Source: Pseudomonas oryzihabitans NBRC 102199
Lineage (GTDB): Bacteria; Pseudomonadota; Gammaproteobacteria; Pseudomonadales; Pseudomonadaceae
Reading direction: 5' to 3'
NCBI RefSeq assembly: GCF_000730625.1
Contig: NZ_BBIT01000002.1
Span: 868,001 to 932,000 of the forward strand
DNA length: 64,000 nt
How positions within the stretch are numbered: the first letter of the stretch is position 1; every line of letters begins with the position of its first letter. Made by a program: the position numbers and the translations under genes. The notes beneath the pieces are model-generated. The model was not told the DNA's origin. It did no database searches and worked only from the letters and a program-made list of their open reading frames with translations. Positions 35,493-50,300 of the stretch are shown here, piece after piece.

Positions 35493-38296
35493 GTCGCTTG
35501 CGCGCTACCGTACGCCTGCAGTTCCACAAGGATTTCACCTTCGACGACGCCCTGCCCCTGGTGGAGTACTACGCCAAGCTGGGCATCAGTCATTTCTATG
35601 CCTCGCCCATCACCACCGCGCGCGCCGGTTCCGTGCACGGCTATGACGTGGTCGATCCGACCCGGGTCAACCCGGAGCTGGGCGGCGAAGAGGCGCTGCG
35701 GCGCCTGGTCGCCCGCCTGCGCGAACACGGCATGGGCCTGATCGCCGACTTCGTGCCCAACCACACCAACGTGGGCGGCTCGGAGAACGCCTGGTGGCTG
35801 GACATCCTCGAATGGGGTCGCCAGAGCCGCTACGCGGGCTTCTACGACATCAACTGGTACGGGCCCGACCCGGATCTGCAGGGCCAGGTGCTGCTGCCCT
35901 TCCTCGGTGACGCCTATGGCAACGTGCTGCAGGCCGGCGAACTCAAGCTGGTATTCGACGCCGAGCAAGGCGCCTTCCGCGTCGAGTACTACGCCCACCA
36001 CTTTCCGATCAATCCGGGTACCTACGGCCAGATCCTGCGTGAGAGCGACCTGCCCCAGCTGAGTCTGTTCGCCGATGCCTTCTCGGCACGGGCCAAGGAC
36101 CTGGAAGAAGCCCGCGGCGCCCAGCGCCAGTTGGCCGATGCCGCCAAGGACCCCGCCGTCGCCGCCGCCATCGACAAGGCGGTAGCCGCCTTCGACGGTA
36201 GCCAGCCGGCCAACCAGGAGCGGCTGCACGCCCTGCTGGAGAGTCAGCACTATCGCCTGGCCAGCTGGCGCACCGCCTCGGACGACATCAACTGGCGGCG
36301 CTTCTTCGACATCACCGAACTGGGCGGCCTGCGCATGGAGCGCCACGAGGTGTTCGAGGAAACCCATTCGCTGATCTTCCGCCTGATCAGCGAAGGCCTG
36401 CTCGACGGCCTGCGCCTGGATCACATCGATGGTCTGGCCAATCCGCGCGCCTATTGCCGCAAGCTGCGCCGTCGCGTCGACGACCTCTGCGCCAGCCGCA
36501 GCGGCGGTGCGCCGGAGGACGGCTTCCCCATCTACATCGAGAAGATCCTCGCCGAAGGCGAGCAGTTGCGGGAAGGCTGGGGCATCGACGGCACCACCGG
36601 CTACGAATTCATGAACGAGGTGTCGGCGGTGCAACACGCCGCCAGCGGCGAAGCCCCGCTGCGCCAGTTCTGGGCGGAGCGGACCGGCCGCACCGAGGAC
36701 TTCCTCGAAGAGGTGCGGGAAGCGCGGCGCCTGGTGCTCACCACCGCGCTGAACAGCGAATTCGAATCGGCCGTGCATACCCTGCACCTGCTGGCGCAGC
36801 AGGATTGGCGCACCCGCGACACCAGTCAGGGCGCCATCCGCCGGGTGCTGCTGGAGCTGATCGTGCAGTTCAAGGTCTATCGCACCTACGCCGGCGCGGC
36901 GGGCTTCGTCGGCAACGACGCCCAGTGGTTCGATACCGCACTGGAAGCTGCCCGCCCCCACGTCAGCGAGGCGGAGCAACCACTGCTGGAACAGCTGCGC
37001 GCCTGGCTGGGTGGCGACGCCCCGCGTCACAAGCCCGTGGGCAGCGTGGCCCGGCGCGAGCAGCGTCGTGCCATCACCAAGTTCCAGCAACTCACCTCGC
37101 CGATCGCCGCCAAGGCGGTGGAAGACACGGCCTGCTATCGCTCCGCGCCGCTGCTGTCGCGCAATGACGTGGGCTTCGATCCGCAGCATTTCGCCCAGCC
37201 GGTCAGTGCCTTCCACCAGGCCAGCGGTTGGCGCGCCGAGCACTTCCCGCGCAACATGCTGACCACCGCGACCCACGACCACAAGCGTGGCGAAGACACC
37301 CGCGCGCGCCTGGCAGTGGTCTCGGAACGCCCGGACGCCTATATCGCCCAGGCCACCCGCTGGATGGAACAGGCCGCACCGTTGCGCGGCCAGTGGAACG
37401 ACGCCCCGGCGCCGACGCCGGGCGATGAACTGATGCTTTACCAGACCCTGCTCGCCAGCTGGCCGCTGCAGCTCCAGGCCGACGACCAGAAGGGTCTGGA
37501 GGCCTATCTGGAGCGGCTGCTGCAGTGGCAGGAAAAGGCCCTGCGCGAAGAGAAGCTGGAGTCCGATTGGTGGGCGCCGAATGGCGACTACGAGGCGGCC
37601 TGCAAGGCCTTCCTGGAAGGTCTGCTCACCGACGACAACTACCGCGCCCTGCGCGGCGAGATCGTCACCGCGGTCCGCGAACTGGCTCCGGCCGGTGCGC
37701 TGAACGGCCTGGTGCAGATGCTGCTGCGCAATACCGCGCCCGGCGTGCCCGACCTCTACCAGGGTGGTGAATTCTGGGACTTCAGCCTGGTGGAGCCCGA
37801 CAACCGCCGTGCCGTGGACTACGCCCCACGGCAGCAGGCGCTGGCCAAGCACGCTTCCGTCGAGGCTGCCCTGGATGCCTGGCAGAACGGCGAGATCAAG
37901 CAACAGGTACTGGCTGCCGTCCTGCAGCTGCGCAAGCAGCAGCCGCAGCTGTTCACCGAAGGTCGCTACCTGCCCCTGACCGTAGTGGGTGCCCATGCCG
38001 ATCAGGTGCTGGCGTTCGCCCGGACCTGGGAGCAACAGGCGGTGATCGTCATCGTACCGGTGCATGCCTCCGACCTCATGCAGAACGATGGAAATCTCCG
38101 CTTTTCCGCAGAGGCCTGGCAGGACACCCGGATAAAACTTCCGGAAACCTTGTCCATGTACCGCTTTGGGGAAACTTTTGCCCCGGCATCTGTCCATGAC
38201 CAGAAGAAAGAGCTTTCTGTCGGCGAGGTTCTGGCACGTTTTCCGCTTGGATTGCTCAGCACACAAGACATCACTCAAGGAGCCGCACCGCAATGA
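35489..38296 (+). CDS. treY: Malto-oligosyltrehalose synthase
   Basis: GH13 intramolecular transglucosylase of 935 residues. It flips the reducing-end glucose of a maltodextrin into an alpha,alpha-1,1 bond, making the substrate of TreZ. N-terminal RLQFHKDFTFDDALPLVEYY and SHFYASPITTARAGSVHGYD are family marks. Catalytic residues fall in LRLDHIDGLANP (Asp), PIYIEKILAEGE (Glu) and TTATHDHKRGEDTRARL (Asp). Length is typical of TreY. ATGA overlaps join it to malQ and to the DUF2934 gene, indicating strict co-translation. Confidence 0.96.
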   Translation: MSRLRATVRLQFHKDFTFDDALPLVEYYAKLGISHFYASPITTARAGSVHGYDVVDPTRVNPELGGEEALRRLVARLREHGMGLIADFVPNHTNVGGSENAWWLDILEWGRQSRYAGFYDINWYGPDPDLQGQVLLPFLGDAYGNVLQAGELKLVFDAEQGAFRVEYYAHHFPINPGTYGQILRESDLPQLSLFADAFSARAKDLEEARGAQRQLADAAKDPAVAAAIDKAVAAFDGSQPANQERLHALLESQHYRLASWRTASDDINWRRFFDITELGGLRMERHEVFEETHSLIFRLISEGLLDGLRLDHIDGLANPRAYCRKLRRRVDDLCASRSGGAPEDGFPIYIEKILAEGEQLREGWGIDGTTGYEFMNEVSAVQHAASGEAPLRQFWAERTGRTEDFLEEVREARRLVLTTALNSEFESAVHTLHLLAQQDWRTRDTSQGAIRRVLLELIVQFKVYRTYAGAAGFVGNDAQWFDTALEAARPHVSEAEQPLLEQLRAWLGGDAPRHKPVGSVARREQRRAITKFQQLTSPIAAKAVEDTACYRSAPLLSRNDVGFDPQHFAQPVSAFHQASGWRAEHFPRNMLTTATHDHKRGEDTRARLAVVSERPDAYIAQATRWMEQAAPLRGQWNDAPAPTPGDELMLYQTLLASWPLQLQADDQKGLEAYLERLLQWQEKALREEKLESDWWAPNGDYEAACKAFLEGLLTDDNYRALRGEIVTAVRELAPAGALNGLVQMLLRNTAPGVPDLYQGGEFWDFSLVEPDNRRAVDYAPRQQALAKHASVEAALDAWQNGEIKQQVLAAVLQLRKQQPQLFTEGRYLPLTVVGAHADQVLAFARTWEQQAVIVIVPVHASDLMQNDGNLRFSAEAWQDTRIKLPETLSMYRFGETFAPASVHDQKKELSVGEVLARFPLGLLSTQDITQGAAPQ

Positions 38297-38799
38297 CCCA
38301 AAAAGACGAACGCATCCAGCAGCTCGCCTATCAGATCTGGGAGTCCGAAGGACGGCCGGCCCACGAACACGATCGCCACTGGGAGATGGCGACTCGACTG
38401 TACGAAGCCGAACAGGAAGGCGTGGCCAAGAAGACCGCGGCCAAGAAGCCTCGCGCGACCAAGGCTGCGGCAGCGAGCGCGGAAAAGCCCGTTGCCAGCA
38501 AGCCCCGCACCACCGGCAAGACCAAGAGTGGCAGCGAGAAGGCCGCTACCGAAGCCGCAGCGGCCGGTGAGTCGGTAACCGAGAAGGTGGAATCGGCGGC
38601 CAAGAAGGTTGCCTCCAAGGTCAAGCAGGCGGTCAAGCCCAGTGCAGGCAAGACCGGCGCGAGCAAGACCACCGCCAGCAAGGCCAAGGCCGATGCCAAT
38701 GTCGAGGCAACCGGCGTAGGTGTGGCGCCGGCCACGCCGAAGAAGCCGCGCGCGTCCCGCGCCAAGGCGGCCACGACCAAGCCCGCCGCCACCGAGTGA
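38293..38799 (+). CDS. DUF2934 protein with histone-like basic tail
   Basis: A 168-residue protein with two parts. Residues about 1-45 (ERIQQLAYQIWESEGRPAHE, then HWEMATRLYEAE) match the small DUF2934 domain. The rest is lysine/alanine/threonine-rich with repeated K-K-T-A-A-K-K-P and A-S-K-A-like units, reminiscent of histone H1-type tails. The tail is probably disordered and could bind nucleic acid or polyanions. Its ATG overlaps the treY stop (ATGA). The same gene sits in this place in P. aeruginosa (PA2161, from memory). Function unknown; it may scaffold or regulate the glucan enzymes. Confidence 0.85.
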   Translation: MTQKDERIQQLAYQIWESEGRPAHEHDRHWEMATRLYEAEQEGVAKKTAAKKPRATKAAAASAEKPVASKPRTTGKTKSGSEKAATEAAAAGESVTEKVESAAKKVASKVKQAVKPSAGKTGASKTTASKAKADANVEATGVGVAPATPKKPRASRAKAATTKPAATE

Positions 38800-38810
38800 T
38801 GTGATGTTTC

Positions 38811-38832
38811 GGCCTGGCCGTCCGGCCAGGCC
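38811..38832 (+). terminator. Terminator after the DUF2934 gene
   Basis: Perfect 9-base stem GGCCTGGCC / GGCCAGGCC with a 4-base loop, 12 bases after the stop, followed by TTCCCCCC. It separates the treZ-malQ-treY-DUF2934 unit from glgX, whose promoter should lie in 38833-39049. Confidence 0.65.
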
Positions 38833-39049
38833 TTCCCCCCGCCGCCTCGCTGCGGTGTCTGCGTTATCACTGTTTTCCTGATTTTTTCCTGAAAAAACAA
38901 CGCTTTGTCGGTTCGCCATCAGGACTCGGAACTGCGCTGCGTCGGGCCTTTCATATGCAGGTAGCCGGATCTGTATCGATTCAGCCACCGGCAGGTATTG
39001 AGAGCCGAGTCAGAGCTACTTCCTTCCTAGCTATCCCGAGAGCGTCGAA

Positions 39050-41235
<2,186 letters not shown>

Positions 41236-41239
<4 letters not shown>

Positions 41240-41997
41240 CGGACGCGCAACAGGGTTTTTCGTTCAAGGTCCTGACCATCAACACGCACAAGGGCTTCAC
41301 GTCCTTCAACCGCAAGTTCATCTTGCCGGAATTGCGTGAGGCGGTGCGGACGGTGTCAGCGGACATTGTCTTCTTGCAGGAGGTGTTGGGTACCCACGAA
41401 AAGCACCCGTTGCGCTTCGAGAACTGGCCGGCGGCGCCGCAGTACGAGTTCCTGGCCGATTCCATGTGGACCGATTTCGCCTACGGGCGAAATGCGGTCT
41501 ACCCGGATGGCCATCACGGTAATGCGGTGCTGTCGAAGTTTCCCATCGTCAGTTACGACAACTTCGACATTTCCATTGCCGGACCGGAAAAGCGCGGGAT
41601 GCTGCATTGCGTCCTGCGTGTTCCGGATCAAGGTGTGGATCTGCACGTGATCTGCGTGCACCTGGGATTGCGGGAAAAGCACCGCCAGATGCAGATGAAG
41701 CTGATCTGCGAACACATCAATTCCCTGCCCAGCGACGCTCCTGTCGTGGTGGCGGGGGATTTCAACGACTGGCGCCAGAAGGCCAACGACATCCTTGGCC
41801 AGGGCGCGGGCCTCGAAGAGGTGTTCATGAAGACCGCGGGGCGCCTGCCCAAGACCTTCCCAGCAAAGCGTCCCCTGCTCTGCCTGGATCGCATCTATAC
41901 CCGTAACGTCAGTGTCGGGCGCCCACAGGTGCTAGGCAATCAGCCGTGGTCGCACCTTTCCGACCACGCTCCCCTGGCTGCGGACTTCCACCTATGA
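41236..41997 (+). CDS. Endonuclease/exonuclease/phosphatase-fold protein (YbhP-like)
   Basis: Metal-dependent phosphoesterase fold, 253 residues. Active-site motifs are present: TINTHKG (Asn), FLQEVLG (Glu), [14 protein letters not shown] (His), VVAGDFNDW (Asp/Asn) and HLSDHAPL (Asp-His pair). In E. coli the homologous gene ybhP sits beside ybhO (clsB) and ybhN, the same trio as here. The natural substrate is unknown; lipids or phosphodiesters are possible. The start at 41236 is fixed by the ATGA overlap with glgX; a longer frame from 41098 lies inside glgX and is rejected. There is no signal peptide. Confidence 0.88.
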
Positions 41998-43241
41998 ACT
42001 TCGAATGGCGGGACGGAAACCGCATCGCCTTGCTGGAAAACGGCGAGGACTTCTTTCCGCGGGTCTTCGAGGCGATCCGCGAAGCCGAGCGCGAGGTGAT
42101 CATCGAGACCTTCATCCTATTTTACGACAAGGTCGGCAAGGCCTTGCAGGAGGAGTTGGTCGCGGCGGCCAAGCGCGGTGTCCAGGTGGACATCACCGTG
42201 GATGCCTACGGCTCGCCGGACCTGCCGCAGGCCTTCATCGACGAGATGGTCCATGCCGGGGTGCGCTTTCGCTACTACGATCCGCGCCCCCTGGTTATGG
42301 GCATGAGGACCAACCTCTTCCGCCGCCTGCATCGCAAGATCGTGGTGGTGGACGCCCGCCTGGGTTTCATCGGCGGCATCAACTACTCCGCCGAACACCT
42401 GGGCGACTTCGGGCCCGAGGCCAAGCAGGATTATGCCGTCGAGGTCGAAGGCCCCATCGTCGACGACATCCACCGCTTCGCCCGCGACGCCATCAACTCC
42501 CCGGAGGAGACCCATCGCTGGTGGGGCAAGCGCTCGCAGAAGCCGGCCGACAATCGCAATCCCGGCAATGCCCAGGCGCTGCTGGTATTCCGCGACAACG
42601 ACGAGCATCGTGCCGATATCGAAAAGCACTACCTGGAGATGCTGCGCAACGCCAAGCGCGAGGTGGTGATCGCCAATGCCTATTTCTTCCCCGGCTATCG
42701 GCTGCTCAGGGAGATGCGCAATGCGGCGCAGCGTGGCGTCCGCGTGGTGCTGATCGTCCAGGGCGAACCGGACATGGCCATCGTCAAGGTCGGCGCCCAG
42801 ATGCTCTACAACTACCTGGTCAAGGCCGGGGTGGAGATCTACGAATATTGCCTGAGACCCCTGCACGGCAAGGTGGCGACCATGGACGAGCATTGGTCCA
42901 CCGTGGGTTCGAGCAACCTCGACCCCCTGAGTCTCTCGCTCAATCTCGAATGCAACCTGATCTTCCACGACCATGCCTTCAACCGTGAATTGCGCGGTCG
43001 CCTGGAAACCCTGATCCAGAACCACTGCGAGCACGTCGACAGCAGCAAGGTGCCCAAGCGCACCTACTGGCACCTGGCCAAGACGATGCTGGTCTTTCAC
43101 TTCCTGCGCCACTTTCCCGCCTGGGTCGGCTGGCTGCCCGGTCATACCCCCAAGATCGAACTGGTGAGTCCGCCGGTGCAGCCCGAGCTCGAAACCCAGG
43201 ACCGGGTCGATTCCTCGATCTCAAGGTATCCGCAACGATGA
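41994..43241 (+). CDS. clsB: Cardiolipin synthase B (phospholipase D family)
   Basis: Makes cardiolipin or phosphatidylglycerol by phosphatidyl transfer at the inner membrane. The 415-residue protein has two HKD motifs: [20 protein letters not shown] and [20 protein letters not shown]. It lacks N-terminal transmembrane helices, as in ClsB (YbhO). The ATG at 41994 overlaps the EEP stop. A frame extending to 41946 is inside that gene. Coupling to glgX upstream and to the YbhN-type gene downstream ties phospholipid change to glucan/trehalose metabolism, as in P. aeruginosa. Confidence 0.9.
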   Translation: MNFEWRDGNRIALLENGEDFFPRVFEAIREAEREVIIETFILFYDKVGKALQEELVAAAKRGVQVDITVDAYGSPDLPQAFIDEMVHAGVRFRYYDPRPLVMGMRTNLFRRLHRKIVVVDARLGFIGGINYSAEHLGDFGPEAKQDYAVEVEGPIVDDIHRFARDAINSPEETHRWWGKRSQKPADNRNPGNAQALLVFRDNDEHRADIEKHYLEMLRNAKREVVIANAYFFPGYRLLREMRNAAQRGVRVVLIVQGEPDMAIVKVGAQMLYNYLVKAGVEIYEYCLRPLHGKVATMDEHWSTVGSSNLDPLSLSLNLECNLIFHDHAFNRELRGRLETLIQNHCEHVDSSKVPKRTYWHLAKTMLVFHFLRHFPAWVGWLPGHTPKIELVSPPVQPELETQDRVDSSISRYPQR

Positions 43242-44284
43242 GCAGCCACAGCGACACCCTGGACCACGCCGACGACGAGGCGGACCAGCAGGCCGCCGAC
43301 AAGCCACAGAACAAGCACTGGGTGCTGGCCAAGAAGATCCTGACCTGGGTGTTCCTGATCGCGGTGGTGGTGCTGCTGGTGATCTATGCCCGCAAGGTCG
43401 ACTGGGGCGAAGTCTGGAAGGTCTTTACCGGCTACAAGTGGACCACCCTGGCCATGGCCGGCGGCCTGGTGGTGCTGTCCTATATCATGTATGGCTGCTA
43501 CGACCTGATCGGGCGCGCCTATTGCGGCCACAAGCTGGTCAAGCGCCAGGTGTTCCTGGTGTCCTTCATCTGCTACGCCTTTACCCTGACCCTAAGCACC
43601 TGGGTCGGCGGCATCGGCATGAGGTATCGCCTCTATTCGCGGCTGGGCCTCTCCAGCGGCACCATCACCCGGATCTTTTCCCTGAGCATCGCCACCAACT
43701 GGCTGGGATATGTCCTGCTCGCCGGCGGCATCTTCGTCAGCGGCGTGGTGGACATGCCGCCCAACTGGTTCGTCGGCGACACCACCTTGCGCCTGATCGG
43801 CTTTGGTCTACTGGCCTTCATCGTTTTCTACCTGGGCGTCTGCGCCTTCGCCAAGCAGCGCGAATGGACGGTGCGCAAGCAGCGCCTTGCCCTGCCCTCG
43901 CTGCGCATGGCCTGCCTGCAGCTGCTGGTGTCCTCGATCAACTGGATGGCCATGGCCGCCATTGTCTATCTCTTCCTCGGCCGTCAGGTGGACTATCTGC
44001 ATGTACTCGGCGTCCTGCTGCTGTCCAGCATCGCCATGGTCATCGTGCATATCCCGGCCGGGGTCGGGGTGCTGGAGACGGTGTTCATCGCCCTGCTGGC
44101 CAACGACGGCCTCTCCCAGGGCAAGATCATCGCCGCCCTGCTCGGCTACCGGACGCTGTACTTCATCGTCCCGTTGCTGATCGCCGCCGTGCTCTACTTC
44201 GCCCTGGAGAGCCGCGCCAAGAAGCTCAAGGTCAGCAACGACCGCCGCGAAGAGCGCAAGCAGCAGGAAAAGCACGCCACCTAG
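43238..44284 (+). CDS. ybhN: YbhN-type integral membrane protein (LPG synthase-like flippase domain)
   Basis: A 348-residue membrane protein with about eight hydrophobic helices after a 28-residue charged N-terminus. It belongs to the family of the transmembrane part of lysylphosphatidylglycerol synthetase (UPF0104): GGIGMRYRLYSRLGLSSGTI, then IPAGVGVLETVFIALL, are the typical blocks. It lacks the catalytic domain that transfers an amino acid, so a lipid transport or support role is more likely. Its ATG overlaps the clsB stop. It is the last gene of the + chain; its stop is only 8 bases from the convergent PL7-like gene. Confidence 0.88.
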   Translation: MSSHSDTLDHADDEADQQAADKPQNKHWVLAKKILTWVFLIAVVVLLVIYARKVDWGEVWKVFTGYKWTTLAMAGGLVVLSYIMYGCYDLIGRAYCGHKLVKRQVFLVSFICYAFTLTLSTWVGGIGMRYRLYSRLGLSSGTITRIFSLSIATNWLGYVLLAGGIFVSGVVDMPPNWFVGDTTLRLIGFGLLAFIVFYLGVCAFAKQREWTVRKQRLALPSLRMACLQLLVSSINWMAMAAIVYLFLGRQVDYLHVLGVLLLSSIAMVIVHIPAGVGVLETVFIALLANDGLSQGKIIAALLGYRTLYFIVPLLIAAVLYFALESRAKKLKVSNDRREERKQQEKHAT

Positions 44285-44292
44285 GACGTGCC

Positions 44293-45018
44293 CTATCTGT
44301 TATTGGGCTGGTGCATGGAAATCAGCCGGTAGAACAGCACACGCCCGCCCTCGGTGGCGGGCCCTTCCCCATCGCGCAAGCGGGCGCCCGCCTTGAAATA
44401 CAGGTGATGGCTGCTCCAAGCGCTGTCCAGTTGCAGACCCAGGTCTCCGTTGCGCGAACCGGCGCCATGGGCACGTACCGTGAGCACCCCGGTACGCGCC
44501 AGCTTGATGTCATAGCTGAAGCGACTGTTGAGCGGTAGATGCTCCAGCAGGATGACGTCCTTGGGACTGTCGGTGGGGCTTTCCCGCAACCGGGCGATGA
44601 GTTGGCCCTGCTCGACCTGTCCCTTGGCAGTGGCCGCGCTTTCCACGCGGTAGACCAGTTGCAACAGTGCCTGGGACGCTTCAGGCGCGGCGGTCTGGTC
44701 CTCGATCTGGCTGATGATGACCTCGGGGCGTGAGGGCACCTGCTGCACCGCCGCTTCGGCCTGCAGCAGGGCATCGGCCTCGCGATACTTCCAGGCATAG
44801 GCGCTGCCGTCCGGACGCGTTTCGCGCAACTCGGTGGCGGGATAGCTGTTGAAGGGTTGCGGGGTTCCGGTCACGGGGACCCAGAACAGCAGCGACCCTC
44901 CCTCACCACGCATGAGATAGGGGCTACGAAAGGCGCTGCTGTTGAGTTCGGCGGTCTGTACCTGGGCCACGGGCATGGGTACGGGAACCGTCAGATTCCA
45001 TTCGGCGAGATCGATCAT
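44293..45018 (-). CDS. PL7 alginate-lyase-like protein with altered catalytic motifs
   Basis: A 241-residue protein with the fold markers of polysaccharide lyase family 7: DLAEWNLTVPVP at the start, SYPATELRET, VIISQIEDQ and LYFKAGARLRD. In active PL7 enzymes these are R-T/S-E-L-R, Q-I-H and Y-F-K-A-G-x-Y-N-Q. Here the first arginine is alanine, the histidine is glutamate and the second tyrosine is arginine, so all three catalytic positions appear changed. No signal peptide is present (start MIDLAEWN, GAGAG-type site), so it should be cytoplasmic. It lies between the two glucan operons and just after glgB. It could bind a polysaccharide without cleaving it. An upstream ATG at 45051 is less likely. 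Confidence 0.78.
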   Translation of the reverse strand: MIDLAEWNLTVPVPMPVAQVQTAELNSSAFRSPYLMRGEGGSLLFWVPVTGTPQPFNSYPATELRETRPDGSAYAWKYREADALLQAEAAVQQVPSRPEVIISQIEDQTAAPEASQALLQLVYRVESAATAKGQVEQGQLIARLRESPTDSPKDVILLEHLPLNSRFSYDIKLARTGVLTVRAHGAGSRNGDLGLQLDSAWSSHHLYFKAGARLRDGEGPATEGGRVLFYRLISMHQPNNR

Positions 45019-45082
45019 GGTGCTCTCGGTTGCCAGATGCCTGACAAGCATCGCCCAGAACGGGGATGCCTGTCAGCGCAGC

Positions 45083-45100
45083 GCGTCCCTTGCGGGACGC
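45083..45100 (-). terminator. Hairpin after glgB
   Basis: Perfect 7-base stem GCGTCCC / GGGACGC with a TTGC loop, 8 bases after the glgB stop and before the PL7-like gene. No T-tract. It may reduce read-through into the PL7-like gene. Confidence 0.5.
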
Positions 45101-45107
45101 TCCCGGA

Positions 45108-47323
<2,216 letters not shown>

Positions 47324-47327
<4 letters not shown>

Positions 47328-50300
47328 GCGCGGGCTCCGGACAAGAGGGTCTCGACGATGGCAGCGACGCCACGTAGCGGGATGTTGATCCAGGTGGGTC
47401 GGTTGGCAGCCTCGTAGCCTATCTCATACACCGCCTTCTCCAGGCTGTAGAGATCCAGCGCCGCCTGCTCGCCGCGCTCGCCCCACTGGTGGCCGATACC
47501 GGCCGCCGCAGCGCGATAGCCTTCCAGGAAGGCCGCGTAGGAGGCATTGCGATAGGTCTCCGCCGCCTTGGCACGCAGCTGCAGATGCTCTTCCGAGGTA
47601 TCGGCGCCGGCGTTGCTCGACTGGGTGACCATGGCCGCCGCGTAGTCGAAGGAGCGCAGCACCCCGGCGACATCCTTGTGCGGACCGTACTTGCCGCGCC
47701 GCTCTTCCAGCGACCGCGCCGGCTCGCCTTCGAAGTCGATGAGGATGGCGTCGTCCTGGGCCACCAGCACCTGACCCAGGTGCAGATCTCCATGGACGCG
47801 GATGCGCAGACCGCCTTCGACATCCGCGGCCAGGGCCTCGATGCGCTTGGCCAGGGCTTCGCGCTTGCCGACCAGACCCTGCAGCAGCTCCTTGCCGGTG
47901 GCATCGAGCTTGTCGCTCATGCCCTGCAGGGTGTCCAGAGCACCGTCCACCTGGACGCGAACGCGGTGCGCCAGCTCCTTGGCCGCCTGGGCATCCACGG
48001 TTTCCGGCGCGAAGGCCGCGTCTTCGGTGGGCTGCGCCAGCACCAGGTGCATCTCGCCCAGGCGCTTGCCCAGCACGCCGGCGAAGGCCGCCAGATCGCC
48101 CATGGCAGTGAACTCGTTCTCCACGTCGGAGATGCCGCCGCTGAGCAGATCGCGGGTGACGCGATCCAGACCGTCCAGACTCCAGGTCCAGGCATCGCCC
48201 TGGTTGTGGATGTGCTGCTGCACCAGCATCAGCACGTGCGGGGTGCCATCCGGCGCGATGCGCTGGGCTACGGCATGGGTCGCGGCGATGTTGGCGAAGC
48301 CGGCCTGGGCCAGGTAGCGCCCCATCTCCACTTCCGGATGGATGCCCGGCGCCACCTTGCGGATCAGCTTGAGCATCAGGTGGTCGCCGACGATCAGCGA
48401 GCTGTTGGACTGCTCGACGCCCAGATGCTTGATCTCGATGTCCGGATCCAGCGCGAAGTCCTCGGGCTGGTCATAGACCTCGAAGCTCAGCTCGCCGGAC
48501 GGCGAAGCGATCTTGGCGCCCTTGCGGAAGGCGTCAAACACGCCATGGACGAAGCTGGTCAGGGCGAAGGCATCGGTCACCAGGCCCACGCGCCGCACGT
48601 GGCGGATGCGCGACAGCGCCAGCTGGGTGGCCAGCGGACTGCAGTGCTGGTCCTCTTCGGCGAGGAAGCCCAGGGGCAGTGCATAGCGCTCTTCGCCCTT
48701 GGCATTGGTGACCACCACCTCGCTGAACATCACTGGCAGCTTGGGCGTGTTGATCTGGGCCGCATAGTCCAGGCGCACACTGGTGATGGCTTCGTCCTTG
48801 GAACCGAACCAGCGCCGCTTGGGCAGATAGACCGGCAGCACCTCCTCGAAGATGCGGCGCGGCTCGCCCTCCAGCAATTCCTGCAGGTGCCGCTTGATGA
48901 CCACCGTCTGGTAGTCGGGCATCGGCGCCGGCGGCTCGGTGTGCCAGGCAGGCATCTGCTCGTTGCCGGCCAGGTAGAACCAGTAGAAGCCATAGGGCGG
49001 CAGGGTCAGCATGTAGGGCAGCTGGCCGATGGGCGGGAAGGCGCTGCCGCCGATCATTTCCACCGGCACCTGACCGGCGAAGCTGGACAGGTCCAGTTCC
49101 ACCGCCTGGGCGGCGCGGGAGACGTTGGCCACGCAGAGAATGGTCTCGTGTTCGCCCTGGGCGTTGGTGAAGTCGCGCAGGTAGGCCAGGATGCGTCTGT
49201 TTGTGGGCGACAGCATCTTCAGGGTGCCGCGACCGAAGGCCTTCTGCTGCTTGCGCACGGCCAGCATGCGCCGCGTCCAGTTGAGCAGCGAATGGGGATC
49301 GCGGGACTGGGCCTCGACGTTGATCGCCTGGTAGCCATAGAGCGGATCCATGATCGATGGCAGCACCAGGCTGGCTGGGTCGGCGCGGGAGAAGCCGCCG
49401 TTGCGGTCGACCGACCACTGCATCGGGGTACGCACGCCGTCGCGGTCGCCCAGGTGGATGTTGTCACCCATGCCGATTTCGTCGCCGTAGTACATCGTCG
49501 GGGTGCCGGGCATCGACAGCAGCAGGCTGTTGAGCAGCTCGATACGCCGACGGTCGCGCTCCAGCAGGGGCGCCAGACGGCGCCGGATGCCGAGGTTGAT
49601 GCGCGCGCGGCGATCCGAGGCGTAGTAGTTCCACAAATAGTCCCGCTCGCGGTCGGTCACCATCTCCAGGGTCAGTTCGTCGTGGTTGCGCAGGAAGATC
49701 GACCACTGGCAGTTGGCCGGGATCTCCGGGGTCTGGCGCAGGATGTCGGTGATGGGGAAGCGGTCTTCCTGGGCGATGGCCATGTACATCCGCGGCATCA
49801 GCGGGAAGTGGAAGGCCATGTGGCATTCGTCGCCATCGCCGAAGTACAGCTGGGTGTCTTCCGGCCACTGATTGGCCTCGGCCAGCAGCATGCGATCGGG
49901 ATAGTTGGCGTCGATCTCGGCGCGGATTTCCTTGAGCACCGCGTGGGTCTCGGGCAGGTTCTCGTTATTGGTGCCGTCGCGTTCCACCAGGTAGGGGATG
50001 GCGTCCAGACGCAGGCCGTCGACCCCCATGTCCAGCCAGTACCTCATGATGGAGATCACCGCCTTCATCACCTGGGGATTGTCGAAGTTCAAGTCCGGCT
50101 GGTGCGAATAGAAGCGGTGCCAGAAGTACTGGCCGGCGACCGGGTCCCAGGTCCAGTTGGACTTCTCGGTGTCGAGGAAGATGATGCGGGTGCCGTCGTA
50201 CTTCTGGTCGTCATCGGACCAGACGTAGAAGTTGCGTGCCGCCGAACCTTTCTTGGCGCGGCGGGCGCGCTGGAACCAGGGGTGCTGGTCGGAGGTGTGG

